From CAYQZD01 sp964421875 (GTDB taxonomy: Bacteria > Electryoneota > Tariuqbacteria > Tariuqbacterales > Tariuqbacteraceae): a stretch of 15,376 nucleotides of DNA. The stretch is taken from contig CAYQZD010000092.1 in the NCBI GenBank assembly GCA_964421875.1, positions 1 to 15,376 of the forward strand. The letters are read 5' to 3'. The notes under the pieces were generated by a model. That model searched no databases, was not told the origin of the DNA, and saw nothing but the letters and a program-made list of their open reading frames with translations. Below are positions 6,740 through 13,789 of this stretch, piece by piece; within the stretch, counting starts at the first letter, position 1; each line of letters begins with the position of its first letter. The position numbers and the translations under genes were made by a program.

Positions 6740-7927
6740 ATGAGCCGCGGATTGTTCAAATATTTCATTTTCGGTGTCTTCACCGGAGCGGTGGTGCTGG
6801 CGGCGCTGCTATACTTCCGGGAGCCCAAAAGCGGTGAAAACGGTACTCCCGAGTTAGAAGTCACCCCGGTAGCGGCGGCGCAGATTGTCCCGGATGACGC
6901 TGTCGAAAACTCCCGCCGCAACGCCATCACCAACGCTATCGAAATCGCCGCTCCCGCGGTAGTGGGGATAAATGTCACCGGCGTCAAGCAGTACATCTAC
7001 CGCAGCCCCTTCGCCAACGACCCCCTGTTCCGCGACTTCTTCCCCGACCGCATCTACCGGGAGAAGGTGCACAACCTGGGCTCAGGCTTCATCATCTCAC
7101 CCGATGGATACATCATCACCAACGAGCACGTGGTGCAGAACGCGTTGGAGATTATCGTCACGATGAGCGACGGTTCTCAGCATAGTGCGGAGATTGTGGG
7201 CAAAGACCACCTCATCGATGTGGCCCTGCTTAAAATCAGAGGTCAGGACCATCCATACCTGAAATGGTTCGATTCCAACGATGTAATCATCGGTGAATGG
7301 GCTATCGCTATCGGCAATCCCTTCGGACTGTTCTCCAATAACGCTCATCCCACTGTGACCGTAGGGGTAATTTCCGCGGTGGACCGGGATTTCGACCGCA
7401 ATAATGAGGGAAGGCTCTACCAGGATATGATTCAGACCGACGCCTCCATCAATCCCGGCAATTCCGGAGGACCCCTGCTTAATAGTAACGGTTCGGTCAT
7501 CGGGATGAACACTATGATTTTCTCCGGCGGAGGGGGTTCGATTGGACTGGGATTCGCCATCCCTTCCGCGAAAATCCGGGAAGTGGTCGAGGCTTTGAAA
7601 ACCGAAGGCGCTATCGACCGTAATTACTGGATAGGCATCTCCATCCAGGACGTGAACCAGCTTATCTCAATGGCGCTGGGAATGAAAGAGGTCAAGGGAG
7701 TGGTGGTCACCGACCTTGAAGACGGTTCGCCCGCGGAGAAGGCGGGAATCAAAGTCGCCGATGTGATTGTCGGCATCAACGGTTATGAAATCCGCGATAC
7801 CCAAAGCGTACAGTCCATCCTGAACAATGAAGACCTCAAAGTTAATGACGATATAATTTTGCAGGTGCTGCGGAGTGGCAGCGCCGAAAATGTGAAATTG
7901 ACCCTGCAGCCCCTCCCGCAACGTTAA
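6740..7927 (+). CDS. HtrA/DegS-like serine protease, membrane anchored, one PDZ domain
   Basis: Envelope quality-control protease of the trypsin-like S1C family. A single N-terminal hydrophobic helix (about 7-25) after a basic start acts as signal anchor, so the catalytic domain should face the periplasm. The triad is His130 (ITNEHVV), Asp160 (HLIDVALLK) and Ser242 (NPGNSGGPLL), with the characteristic VGVISAVDRD loop (208-217). One PDZ domain follows (about 295-390, with the SPAEKAGIKVADVIVGING segment at 330-348). One PDZ and 395 residues resemble DegS more than DegP, though a small second PDZ is often missing in HtrA proteins of many phyla. A weak GAGGA lies 4 bases before the ATG. It sits between tal and purB with short gaps. 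Confidence 0.95.
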   Translation: MSRGLFKYFIFGVFTGAVVLAALLYFREPKSGENGTPELEVTPVAAAQIVPDDAVENSRRNAITNAIEIAAPAVVGINVTGVKQYIYRSPFANDPLFRDFFPDRIYREKVHNLGSGFIISPDGYIITNEHVVQNALEIIVTMSDGSQHSAEIVGKDHLIDVALLKIRGQDHPYLKWFDSNDVIIGEWAIAIGNPFGLFSNNAHPTVTVGVISAVDRDFDRNNEGRLYQDMIQTDASINPGNSGGPLLNSNGSVIGMNTMIFSGGGGSIGLGFAIPSAKIREVVEALKTEGAIDRNYWIGISIQDVNQLISMALGMKEVKGVVVTDLEDGSPAEKAGIKVADVIVGINGYEIRDTQSVQSILNNEDLKVNDDIILQVLRSGSAENVKLTLQPLPQR

Positions 7928-7946
7928 TAAACTTAATGATAGCGAT

Positions 7947-9233
7947 ATGATTAAGCGTTACAGCAGACCGGAAATATCTTCCATCTGGAACGAAGAGAGC
8001 AAATTCGCCGCCTGGCTCAAAGTGGAAACGGCGGCGCTCCAGGCCAGGGCTGAGGCCGAACAAATCCCCCCATCAGCTTTCGAAACAGTGAAACGTGACG
8101 CAAAGTTTTCAGTTCAGCGTATCGAAGAACTCGAAGCCGAACTCCACCACGATGTCATCGCCTTCATCAACAATGTTGGCGAACACATCGGCGAAAGCGC
8201 CCGCTATTTCCACCAGGGATTGACTTCCTCGGATGTCCTCGACACCGCCCTGGCGCTTCAAATTAAAGCTTCCTCAAAAATCCTCTCCACAGGGATAGAG
8301 AAACTGCTTAACGCTCTGGCGGATAAAGCCAGAGAGCATAAGAATACTGTAATGGCAGGCAGAACCCACGGCGTACACGCAGAGCCCACCACCTTCGGCC
8401 TGAAATTAGCCGGTTTTTACGCCGAAATCCAGCGGGGGCGGGAACGGTTCCGCCGCGCCGCGGAAGATGTGGAATACGGTAAACTCTCCGGCGCAGTGGG
8501 AACCTACTCCCTGCTCAGCCCCGATATCGAATCCCGGGTAATGGAAATCCTGGAACTCCGCCCCGACCCTGTCTCCACCCAGATTGTCCAGCGCGACCGC
8601 CACGCCTATTATTTGGCGACCATCGCCGTTATCGGCGGAACGCTGGAAAGGCTGGCGCTGGAAATCAGACACCTGGCTCGTACTGAAGTTGGGGAGGCGC
8701 TGGAGCCTTTCGCAAAAAAACAGCGCGGCTCCTCGGCTATGCCCCACAAGAAAAATCCCATTATATGCGAAAGGATTTGCGGTATGGCGCGCCTGCTGCG
8801 AGCCAACGCAATGGTAGCGATGGAGAACCAGGCGCTATGGCACGAGAGGGACATTTCCCACTCCTCGGTGGAACGAATCATCCTCCCTGACAGCGTGATT
8901 CTGCTCGATTACATACTGGATAAAATCCGTTACATTGTGGAGGGAATTTCGGTCTTTCCCCAAAAAATGCAGGAAAACCTGGAACTCACCGACGGGCTGA
9001 TTCATTCCCAGCAGGTACTCAACGCCCTGCTCGATAAAGGCCTCGACCGGGACCGAGCTTACCTGCAGGTGCAGCGCTGCGCGATGAAAGCCCGCGACCA
9101 GCGCCGCCCTTTCAAAGAGGAACTGAAAGCAGACAACGAGATTAGGAACATCCTAAGCGAAACAGAGATAGACAATGCTATGCAGGCGGATTTGAAACAC
9201 ATCGATGATGTTTTTAACCGGCTGGGGCTTTAA
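7947..9233 (+). CDS. purB: adenylosuccinate lyase
   Basis: Performs two purine-pathway eliminations of fumarate: from SAICAR and from adenylosuccinate. 428 residues, the usual size for the short bacterial form. Landmarks: RYSRPEISSIW (4-14), HHDVIAFI (67-74), GLTSSDVLDTA (91-101), AGRTHGVHAEPTTFG with catalytic His141 (137-151), and the fumarase-superfamily signature GSSAMPHKKNP (261-271) with the mobile serines 262-263. The C-terminal helical domain is complete. It starts 19 bases after the protease stop with no strong Shine-Dalgarno. The next gene, purC, makes the SAICAR that it cleaves. Confidence 0.98.
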   Translation: MIKRYSRPEISSIWNEESKFAAWLKVETAALQARAEAEQIPPSAFETVKRDAKFSVQRIEELEAELHHDVIAFINNVGEHIGESARYFHQGLTSSDVLDTALALQIKASSKILSTGIEKLLNALADKAREHKNTVMAGRTHGVHAEPTTFGLKLAGFYAEIQRGRERFRRAAEDVEYGKLSGAVGTYSLLSPDIESRVMEILELRPDPVSTQIVQRDRHAYYLATIAVIGGTLERLALEIRHLARTEVGEALEPFAKKQRGSSAMPHKKNPIICERICGMARLLRANAMVAMENQALWHERDISHSSVERIILPDSVILLDYILDKIRYIVEGISVFPQKMQENLELTDGLIHSQQVLNALLDKGLDRDRAYLQVQRCAMKARDQRRPFKEELKADNEIRNILSETEIDNAMQADLKHIDDVFNRLGL

Positions 9234-9327
9234 CGCTTTTTGCATATTTGAGAAATTAATCGTAACTTTAATTTTCAACTATTACCGAAATAATCCCTTT
9301 CCATTAAAACCAAAGTTCATTAATCTT

Positions 9328-9341
9328 GGAGGCGCCTTTTG
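9328..9341 (+). promoter_or_regulatory. ribosome binding site that fixes a TTG start for purC
   Basis: GGAGG at 9328-9332 lies six bases before TTG 9339-9341, which opens the conserved reading LLHEGKAKKVF. No in-frame ATG in this region gives a comparable fit, so the start is TTG. The gap before it (9234-9327) is AT-rich and may hold a promoter, but I cannot fix its boxes. Confidence 0.75.
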
Positions 9342-10049
9342 GAAAAGAGAGAGCTTCTTCATGAAGGCAAAGCCAAGAAAGTCTTCTTGACCGACGACCC
9401 TAAATACCTCCTGATGGAGTTCAAGGACGACATCTCCGCCTTTGATGGCGAAAAAAAATCCTCCTTCGAGCGAAAGGGGGAGTTCAATAACCAGATCTCC
9501 GCCTATCTCTTCGAATATCTGGAGAATTACAATATTCCCACCCAGTTCGTCCAGGTGGTTTCCAGTCATTCTATGCTCGTGAAAAACCTGGAGATGATTC
9601 CAATTGAGGTGGTGATGAGGAATATCGCCGCCGGAAGCCTTTCCAAACGTTACGGAACCGAGGAAGGCAGCGTCCTCAGATACCCGGTGATGGAGCTTTA
9701 CCTCAAGGACGATTCCCGCCACGATCCTATGATGAATGAAACCCACGCCTACGCCTTCGACCTCTGCACGCCCGAACAGATGCGAACCGTGTCAAGAATC
9801 GCCTCTAAAGTGAACGCTATCTTCAAATCCTTCTTCGACCGCAGGGGGCTGGTTTTAGTCGATTTCAAGTTAGAATTTGGCACGCTTGACAATGAAGTCT
9901 ATCTGGGGGATGAAATCTCCGGAGACACCTGCCGCATCTGGGATAAGAAGACCGGAAAAAAACTGGATAAAGACCGTTTTCGCCAGGATATGGGCGGTCT
10001 CGAGCAAAGTTACGATGAGTTGATGAAACGTATTCTAAACCAGGGATAG
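9339..10049 (+). CDS. purC: phosphoribosylaminoimidazole-succinocarboxamide (SAICAR) synthase
   Basis: Joins aspartate to CAIR using ATP in purine synthesis. 236 residues, standard for the stand-alone enzyme. Seen: LLHEGKAKKVF (6-16), FKDDISAFDG (28-37), the N-terminal lobe ending in the IPIEVVMRNIAAGSLSKRYG segment (87-106), VDFKLEFG (174-181) and GDEISGDTCRIWD (190-202). The last motif has Gly where Pro is usual (DEISPD). The start is TTG, set by a strong GGAGG. It lies after purB and one base before psd, forming a tight group. Confidence 0.98.
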   Translation: MEKRELLHEGKAKKVFLTDDPKYLLMEFKDDISAFDGEKKSSFERKGEFNNQISAYLFEYLENYNIPTQFVQVVSSHSMLVKNLEMIPIEVVMRNIAAGSLSKRYGTEEGSVLRYPVMELYLKDDSRHDPMMNETHAYAFDLCTPEQMRTVSRIASKVNAIFKSFFDRRGLVLVDFKLEFGTLDNEVYLGDEISGDTCRIWDKKTGKKLDKDRFRQDMGGLEQSYDELMKRILNQG

Positions 10050-10050
10050 C

Positions 10051-10704
10051 ATGAAAATTGCTCCCGAAGGCCGCTCTCTCATCGCGCTCGGTTTGGTGGT
10101 TAGTATCGTTTTTTGCGTCTTTTACTTAATTTTTCCCCGATTGACTATAGCGCCTCCGGTGGTTTGCGCTTGCTTGACAATGGGATTGATCTATTTTTTC
10201 CGCGACCCGATCCGCACCCCCCCTAAAGGCGTTGAGCTGATTCTATCGCCTGCGGACGGAACGGTGCTCTCGATAGAAGAAAGTGAATCGACCGGTAAGA
10301 CCGGCGAAATAATGTTGAGTATCTTCCTTTCACTCTTCGATGCGCATATAAATCGCTGCCCAGTGAGCGGTGTGGTGGAAAAAATCGAATACCAAAAGGG
10401 TAGATGCCTGCCGGCGTTTCTTAAATGCGCTTCCAAGAAAAATGAGATGAATCGTATTTCTTTTAACTGTTCCAGGGGACTCGTTGTGATACAGCAGGTA
10501 GCGGGGATGGTGGCTCGAAGGGTGGTCTGCCATTTGAAAGAGGGTGATACTGTGACCGCAGGAGAGAGATTGGGAATAATTAAATTTGGTTCCCGTGTCG
10601 ATCTAATACTGCCGAAAAACATCGAGATAAAAGTAAAGCCCGGCGACAGAGTGAAAGCGGGCCTATCAGTAATCGGAGTTTGGCTCATAGATGAAAAAAA
10701 CTGA
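10051..10704 (+). CDS. psd: phosphatidylserine decarboxylase proenzyme, short (archaeal-type) form
   Basis: Decarboxylates phosphatidylserine to phosphatidylethanolamine at the inner membrane, using a pyruvoyl group made by self-cleavage. The 217-residue size and layout fit the short PSD family: two hydrophobic segments (about 9-29 and 35-50), FFRDP (49-53), LSPADGTV (65-72), FDAHINRCPVSG (96-107), and the cleavage site Gly180-Ser181 in KFGSRVDLILP. Ser181 should become the pyruvoyl of the small subunit. The gene begins one base after purC and overlaps pssA by 14 bases, so the two steps of phosphatidylethanolamine synthesis are translated together. Confidence 0.96.
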   Translation: MKIAPEGRSLIALGLVVSIVFCVFYLIFPRLTIAPPVVCACLTMGLIYFFRDPIRTPPKGVELILSPADGTVLSIEESESTGKTGEIMLSIFLSLFDAHINRCPVSGVVEKIEYQKGRCLPAFLKCASKKNEMNRISFNCSRGLVVIQQVAGMVARRVVCHLKEGDTVTAGERLGIIKFGSRVDLILPKNIEIKVKPGDRVKAGLSVIGVWLIDEKN

Positions 10705-11425
10705 CATCATACCTAACGCGCTGACTTCCGCAAATATGCTCTTTGGCTTCCTATCTTTGGTTAAAGCTGTGGAAGGACACTATATCCTCGCCGGGTGGCT
10801 GATAGTCATTGCCGGGGTAATGGATGTTTTAGACGGGAAAATCGCCAGAAAAATCAAAGGTGGGTCGCGCTTCGGAACCGAACTCGATTCTCTGGCGGAT
10901 ATGGCCTCCTTCGGTGTGACCCCAGCAGTCCTGGCTTATATGGTCTATTTCCATCACTTTAATTACTATGGCTTTCTCTTCGCAATGCCATACATCATCT
11001 GCGGCGCTTTCAGATTAGCGCGCTTCAATACCTTCAAAAGGAAAGACAACGGAGCCTTCATTGGACTCCCTATTCCCGCCGCAGCCGCCACCATCGCCGC
11101 GTTTATCAATTTCAATTACCGCCTATGGGGCGAAGTGAAACTCGATTTCTTGTTGTTCCCTATCATCGCCGCGCTCTGTTTCCTGATGGTCAGCAATGTG
11201 CGATACGACGGTCTCCCCAAATTCAATTTCCGCGAAAGCAGTAAAAACCGGCTGAGGTTGATACTACTCATCGGAGGATTGATTTTATTAGTGATATCTC
11301 CCGCTACCCTCTTCTTTCCGCTTTGTGTGCTATTCATCCTGGAAGGAGCGGTAAAATCGATTGTATCCTCCCTGCGTAAAAATACCATCGAAGTTGAAAT
11401 TGAAGAATTTAAAGGACTAACCTGA
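10691..11425 (+). CDS. pssA: CDP-diacylglycerol-serine O-phosphatidyltransferase
   Basis: Integral membrane enzyme that makes phosphatidylserine from CDP-diacylglycerol and serine, supplying the substrate of Psd. The CDP-alcohol phosphotransferase signature is complete: D45, D48-G49, A52-R53, G62, D66 and D70 in the stretch from VMDVLDGKIARK to LADMASFG. Several hydrophobic helices follow, and the 244-residue length is in range for the type found in Gram-positives and many non-enteric bacteria. The start codon lies inside the end of psd; GGAG at 10675-10678 is a modest ribosome site. The gene ends the run of close spacing, and a repeat-filled gap follows. Confidence 0.96.
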   Translation: MKKTDIIPNALTSANMLFGFLSLVKAVEGHYILAGWLIVIAGVMDVLDGKIARKIKGGSRFGTELDSLADMASFGVTPAVLAYMVYFHHFNYYGFLFAMPYIICGAFRLARFNTFKRKDNGAFIGLPIPAAAATIAAFINFNYRLWGEVKLDFLLFPIIAALCFLMVSNVRYDGLPKFNFRESSKNRLRLILLIGGLILLVISPATLFFPLCVLFILEGAVKSIVSSLRKNTIEVEIEEFKGLT

Positions 11426-11465
11426 AACTTAACAAGTTGATGGTGTCATTTCATGATTGTTGAGG

Positions 11466-11530
11466 TAGGCGGGGGGTTCATCCCCCCGCTGGATTTATTG
11501 TGTCGCAGGGTCTCCGTACCCTGTCCGGCA
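11466..11530. repeat. two short hairpins (GCGGGGGG and GCAGGGT types)
   Basis: The first is a stem of GCGGGGGG with TCCCCCCGC around a TTCA loop (11469-11489). The second is GACAGGGT-like, with CAGGGT paired to ACCCTG around CTCCGT near 11507-11522. The first lies 43 bases after pssA and is G/C-strong but is not followed by a T-run, so it is not a typical terminator. The TTCA loop and the GTAGG lead-in recall the element at 5895-5974. Confidence 0.5.
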
Positions 11531-11538
11531 GTTTAAAA

Positions 11539-11621
11539 TGTCATTCTGAATCCGCCAACCGGCGGATGAAGAATCTGCGCCTTGAATAGAGAAGAGACCA
11601 TTCACTGCTTTCAGGGTGACA
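11539..11621. repeat. MITE-like repeat with TGTCATTCTGAA/TTCAGGGTGACA ends
   Basis: An 83-bp unit with imperfect inverted termini (TGTCATTCTGAA left, TTCAGGGTGACA right) and an inner palindrome TCCGCCAACCGGCGGA. It is related to the shorter copy at 1718-1755. No open frame is carried, so any mobility would need a transposase elsewhere. Confidence 0.65.
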
Positions 11622-11681
11622 TTTGACTATTCCCTTTTTCTCTGCCTGACAATTTCAAGTTGTTTTGCGTGCTTTCGACTC

Positions 11682-11750
11682 TCCGTAGTCGACAGCATAT
11701 TCAATAATAATAAATACATGGTGTCGAGTGCGGAGACTCGACACCACGGT
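11682..11750 (+). repeat. GTCGAC repeat, copy 1 (forward arm)
   Basis: A 69-bp unit running from TCCGTAGTCGACAGCATA through an AT-rich spacer to a strong hairpin GTGTCGAGT/ACTCGACAC (loop GCGGAG), ending CCACGGT. The same unit occurs inverted at 13155-13220. It ends 67 bases before the purS start and can give a false N-terminal extension to that gene. Confidence 0.75.
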
Positions 11751-11817
11751 AATGCATAGAACGCACGGAATTGTCTTAACAAATCCTGTAAACCTGCTAA
11801 CTTTATCCCATCGATTT

Positions 11818-12057
11818 ATGAAAGCTGAAGTATTCATATCTCCTAAAGAAGGCATACTAGATCCGCAGGGTAAAACCGTTTTGGGAGCCCTGAAAAAACT
11901 GGGTTTCGATGAAGTCAAGGATGTCCGCATCGGTAAATACATCCAGATTGAACTCGAAGGCGACGGAGGCGCCGGGGAGCGGGTGCGTAAAATGTCGGAG
12001 GAAATCCTCCACAATCCGCTGATTGAATCATACCGATTCCAAATCAAGGAGGACTGA
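11818..12057 (+). CDS. purS: phosphoribosylformylglycinamidine synthase subunit PurS
   Basis: Small (79-residue) structural subunit that bridges PurL and PurQ in the three-part FGAM synthase, purine step 4. Seen: MKAEVFISPKEGILDPQGKT at the N terminus, with the conserved VLGALKKLGF and VRIGKYIQIEL, and RKMSEEILHNPLIESYRF toward the end. I chose the ATG at 11818 because the protein aligns with the family from this Met; the same frame is open upstream to an ATG at 11728, but that stretch is repeat sequence. No clear Shine-Dalgarno. The stop abuts the start of purQ without a gap. Confidence 0.95.
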   Translation: MKAEVFISPKEGILDPQGKTVLGALKKLGFDEVKDVRIGKYIQIELEGDGGAGERVRKMSEEILHNPLIESYRFQIKED

Positions 12058-12060
12058 TTG
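12046..12060 (+). promoter_or_regulatory. ribosome binding site that fixes a TTG start for purQ
   Basis: AAGGAGG at 12046-12052, inside the last codons of purS, lies five bases before TTG 12058-12060, which directly follows the purS TGA. This is the strongest ribosome site in the window and makes translational coupling likely. Confidence 0.8.
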
Positions 12061-12753
12061 AAAGTAGGGATTGTGGTGTTCCCCGGTTCAAACTGCGACC
12101 ATGATTGCTACCGCGCTGTCAAAGCCACCGAGGGAATGTCGCCACAATACGTGTGGCACAAGGACACCGACATCGCCGGACTGGACGCAGTGATACTGCC
12201 CGGCGGCTTCTCCTACGGAGACTACCTGCGAGCCGGAGCCATCGCCGGTTTCTCCCCCGTAATGGAGTCGGTATGCGGGTTCGCCCGCCGCGGAGGACCG
12301 GTGGCGGGAATCTGCAACGGATTCCAGGTCTTGACCGAAGTGGGGCTTCTGCCAGGAACTTTACTTACCAACTCCAGCCTCCGCTTTATCTGTCGGGAAG
12401 TCCACCTTAAAGTGGAAAACACAAACACTTTTCTTACTGCGGTAGCGGCTCGCGGAGATGTTTTCACGATGCCCATCGCCCATAAAATGGGCAACTACTT
12501 CACCGAACCGGATACTATTAATCTGTTGGAGAACGAAGGCAGGGTGGTCTTCAGATACTGTGAACCCAACGGCGAAATCACCTCGGACGCAAATCCTAAC
12601 GGTTCCATTAACAACATCGCCGGTATCTGCGATGAAACCGGACGGGTGGTGGGGATGATGCCTCATCCGGAGCGGAGAATGTATCCCTTCCAGGGCGGAA
12701 TCGACGGCTCCTATCTCTTCAAATCTATGATAGAATTCCTGGTGCAGGTATAG
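12058..12753 (+). CDS. purQ: phosphoribosylformylglycinamidine synthase glutaminase subunit PurQ
   Basis: Releases ammonia from glutamine for FGAM synthase. 231 residues of a class I glutamine amidotransferase: VFPGSNCDHD (7-16), LPGGFSYGDYLRAG (47-60), nucleophile Cys86 in VAGICNGFQ, and His203/Glu205 in MMPHPERR. The TTG start follows the PurS stop directly. The presence of separate PurS and PurQ implies the short PurL, which would normally come next, but no purL follows; instead there is a 640-bp repeat-filled gap. Confidence 0.98.
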   Translation: MKVGIVVFPGSNCDHDCYRAVKATEGMSPQYVWHKDTDIAGLDAVILPGGFSYGDYLRAGAIAGFSPVMESVCGFARRGGPVAGICNGFQVLTEVGLLPGTLLTNSSLRFICREVHLKVENTNTFLTAVAARGDVFTMPIAHKMGNYFTEPDTINLLENEGRVVFRYCEPNGEITSDANPNGSINNIAGICDETGRVVGMMPHPERRMYPFQGGIDGSYLFKSMIEFLVQV

Positions 12754-12784
12754 CCTTTTTTCAGGATAACTTATAGAAATAGTT

Positions 12785-12852
12785 GTAGGGGCGAAGCATT
12801 CTAAGTTATCAATAATAATCATCATAATTTGTAAGAAATGCTTCGCCCCTAC
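12785..12852. repeat. long inverted repeat, GTAGGGGCGAAGCATT arms
   Basis: Two perfect 16-base arms, GTAGGGGCGAAGCATT (12785-12800) and its reverse complement (12837-12852), separated by 36 bases of AT-rich sequence. It lies 31 bases after purQ. It would form a strong stem in RNA but has no following T-run. Confidence 0.8.
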
Positions 12853-12981
12853 CAGAGCATTCGATTCCGCTTTAGGTCTATTAAATCTGCTTAATCCGCT
12901 GTGAATCTAATTTCTTAATAGTTAAATACTTATAAACATCTACTTCGGACTGGTGCAGCATTTTACCGATCAGAAGCGTTT

Positions 12982-13014
12982 GCGTCATTCTGGATGCGAA
13001 GCAAGCCAGAATCC
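12982..13014. repeat. GTCATTC repeat, partial copy 2
   Basis: Left half of the unit at 1881-1950: GCGTCATTCTGG, then GCGAAGCAAGCCAGAATCC, with only a few base changes. The right half with the GAATGAC end is missing; the sequence runs on into a different repeat. The stretch before it (12853-12981) is AT-rich with no gene or repeat that I recognise. Confidence 0.65.
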
Positions 13015-13030
13015 TTCTTTCGCGTTATGT

Positions 13031-13059
13031 CAGGTCTTTTACGAAGCGGAGACCTGACA
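13031..13059. repeat. AGGTCT repeat, partial copy 3
   Basis: First hairpin only of the element at 1778-1856 and 4087-4168: CAGGTCT, a short loop with GAAGCGG, and AGACCTG. It is flanked by TGTCAGG/CCTGACA, making an extended perfect palindrome arm. Confidence 0.65.
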
Positions 13060-13086
13060 TTTAATCCGACTAGGGGAATGTGGTAA

Positions 13087-13120
13087 GTCCCCCTTTTTTA
13101 AAGGGGGATTTAGGGGGATT
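13087..13120. repeat. CCCCC/GGGGG repeat
   Basis: CCCCCTTTTTT followed by AAAGGGGGATTTAGGGGGATT. This G-rich repeat type is seen in many unrelated genomes. It can fold, since the C-run pairs with either G-run. Its translation (PPFLKGDLGGL) is a familiar spurious peptide. Confidence 0.7.
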
Positions 13121-13154
13121 AGAATCACTTAAGATAATACAATATAATAACATA

Positions 13155-13220
13155 ACCGTGGTGTCGAATCTCCGCGCCCGACACCAAATAATTATTATTG
13201 GATATGCTGTCGACTGCGGA
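13155..13220 (-). repeat. GTCGAC repeat, copy 2 (inverted arm)
   Basis: Reverse-orientation copy of the unit at 11682-11750. It reads ACCGTGGTGTCGAATC, then CGCCCGACACCA, an AT-rich spacer and ATATGCTGTCGACTGCGGA. The hairpin arm has decayed slightly compared with copy 1. A short fragment of the same kind (GAGAGTCGACAGCACA) is at 13350-13365. Confidence 0.75.
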
Positions 13221-13297
13221 CAACCTGTCCGACAACAGAGAAAAACGAAGAATATTAGGTTACCTAAAATTGAGTCCTATTGATTATTATTATCTGG

Positions 13298-13317
13298 ATT
13301 CCCGCTTTCGCGGGAAT
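13298..13317. repeat. ATTCCCGC hairpin repeat
   Basis: Perfect 8-bp stem ATTCCCGC/GCGGGAAT with a TTTC loop, continuing into GAATGAC as in the right end of the unit at 1881-1950. It lies 77 bases before the lipoprotein start, and its translation (WIPAFAGMT) is a known false N-terminal extension. Confidence 0.65.
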
Positions 13318-13393
13318 GACAAATTCGGGGCTTTCTCGAACAGATTGCGGAGAGTCGACAGCACACTTTGTGAAATTAACCACACAATCTAAA

Positions 13394-13774
13394 ATGAAAC
13401 ACGCGGTTAAAAAACTTATCCCCGCCTTAATCTTCACCTCTATTATCCTCTTTCAATTCATCGGCTGCGACTATTATAACATTGTAGAACCCAGGCTCTT
13501 CGACGAGGATGATGTCCAGCTTGAAATCGACAATGAGGTAGAGGATACTTTAGGTGTTTACTTCTCCATTCCGGAGCCTGCGGAAGTAAAAGTCTATATC
13601 CTCGATAATGGAGGGAAAATAGTAGTCAAAATGGTGGATGGTTGGCTTAATCCGGGTCAACACGATGCCTATGTTAACATCAGCGGTTATGAGGATGGAA
13701 TCTATTGTCTCACCATCAGTGTCAAGAATTCAATGAGCGATTTTAGAGAAGTGCGCTGGTTTAAAATCACTTAG
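13394..13774 (+). CDS. small lipoprotein with FlgD/FN3-like C-terminal domain
   Basis: 126 residues. The N terminus is a lipoprotein signal: basic MKHAVKK, a hydrophobic core (8-22) and lipobox FIGC with Cys25 as the lipidated residue. Asp follows the Cys; in enterics that would hold a lipoprotein in the inner membrane, but the rule is not universal. The mature part is acidic (RLFDEDDVQLEIDNEVED), then has a beta-sandwich pattern, EVKVYILDNGGKIV (64-77), VDGWLNPGQHDAYV (81-94), GYEDGIYCLTI (98-108), like the FlgD Ig-like or sorting-type domains common in FCB bacteria. The function is unknown. I chose this Met because upstream codons in the frame (back to 13280) are repeat-derived. The beta-barrel gene follows after 15 bases, so the two may work together at the outer membrane. 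Confidence 0.82.
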   Translation: MKHAVKKLIPALIFTSIILFQFIGCDYYNIVEPRLFDEDDVQLEIDNEVEDTLGVYFSIPEPAEVKVYILDNGGKIVVKMVDGWLNPGQHDAYVNISGYEDGIYCLTISVKNSMSDFREVRWFKIT

Positions 13775-13789
13775 AAATCTAAGTTTATA

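Noticed and set aside
9234..9327. Sigma-70-like promoter before purC (TTGAGA near 9248)
   Set aside because: The candidate boxes are only about 15 bases apart and the region is AT-rich throughout, so the match is weak.
11728..11817. 30-codon N-terminal extension of purS
   Set aside because: These codons come partly from the GTCGAC repeat, and the PurS family begins at the Met at 11818.
11426..11817. Purine riboswitch ahead of purS
   Set aside because: The stems here belong to interspersed repeats found elsewhere in the window; no aptamer-like conserved core was seen.
13080..13283. Possible small protein starting MVSPPFLKGDLGG
   Set aside because: It is the translation of the C5/G5 repeat running into the inverted GTCGAC repeat, with no ribosome site or protein-like pattern.
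13280..13393. 38-codon N-terminal extension of the lipoprotein
   Set aside because: The extension translates a hairpin repeat (WIPAFAGMT) and would bury the signal peptide and lipobox.
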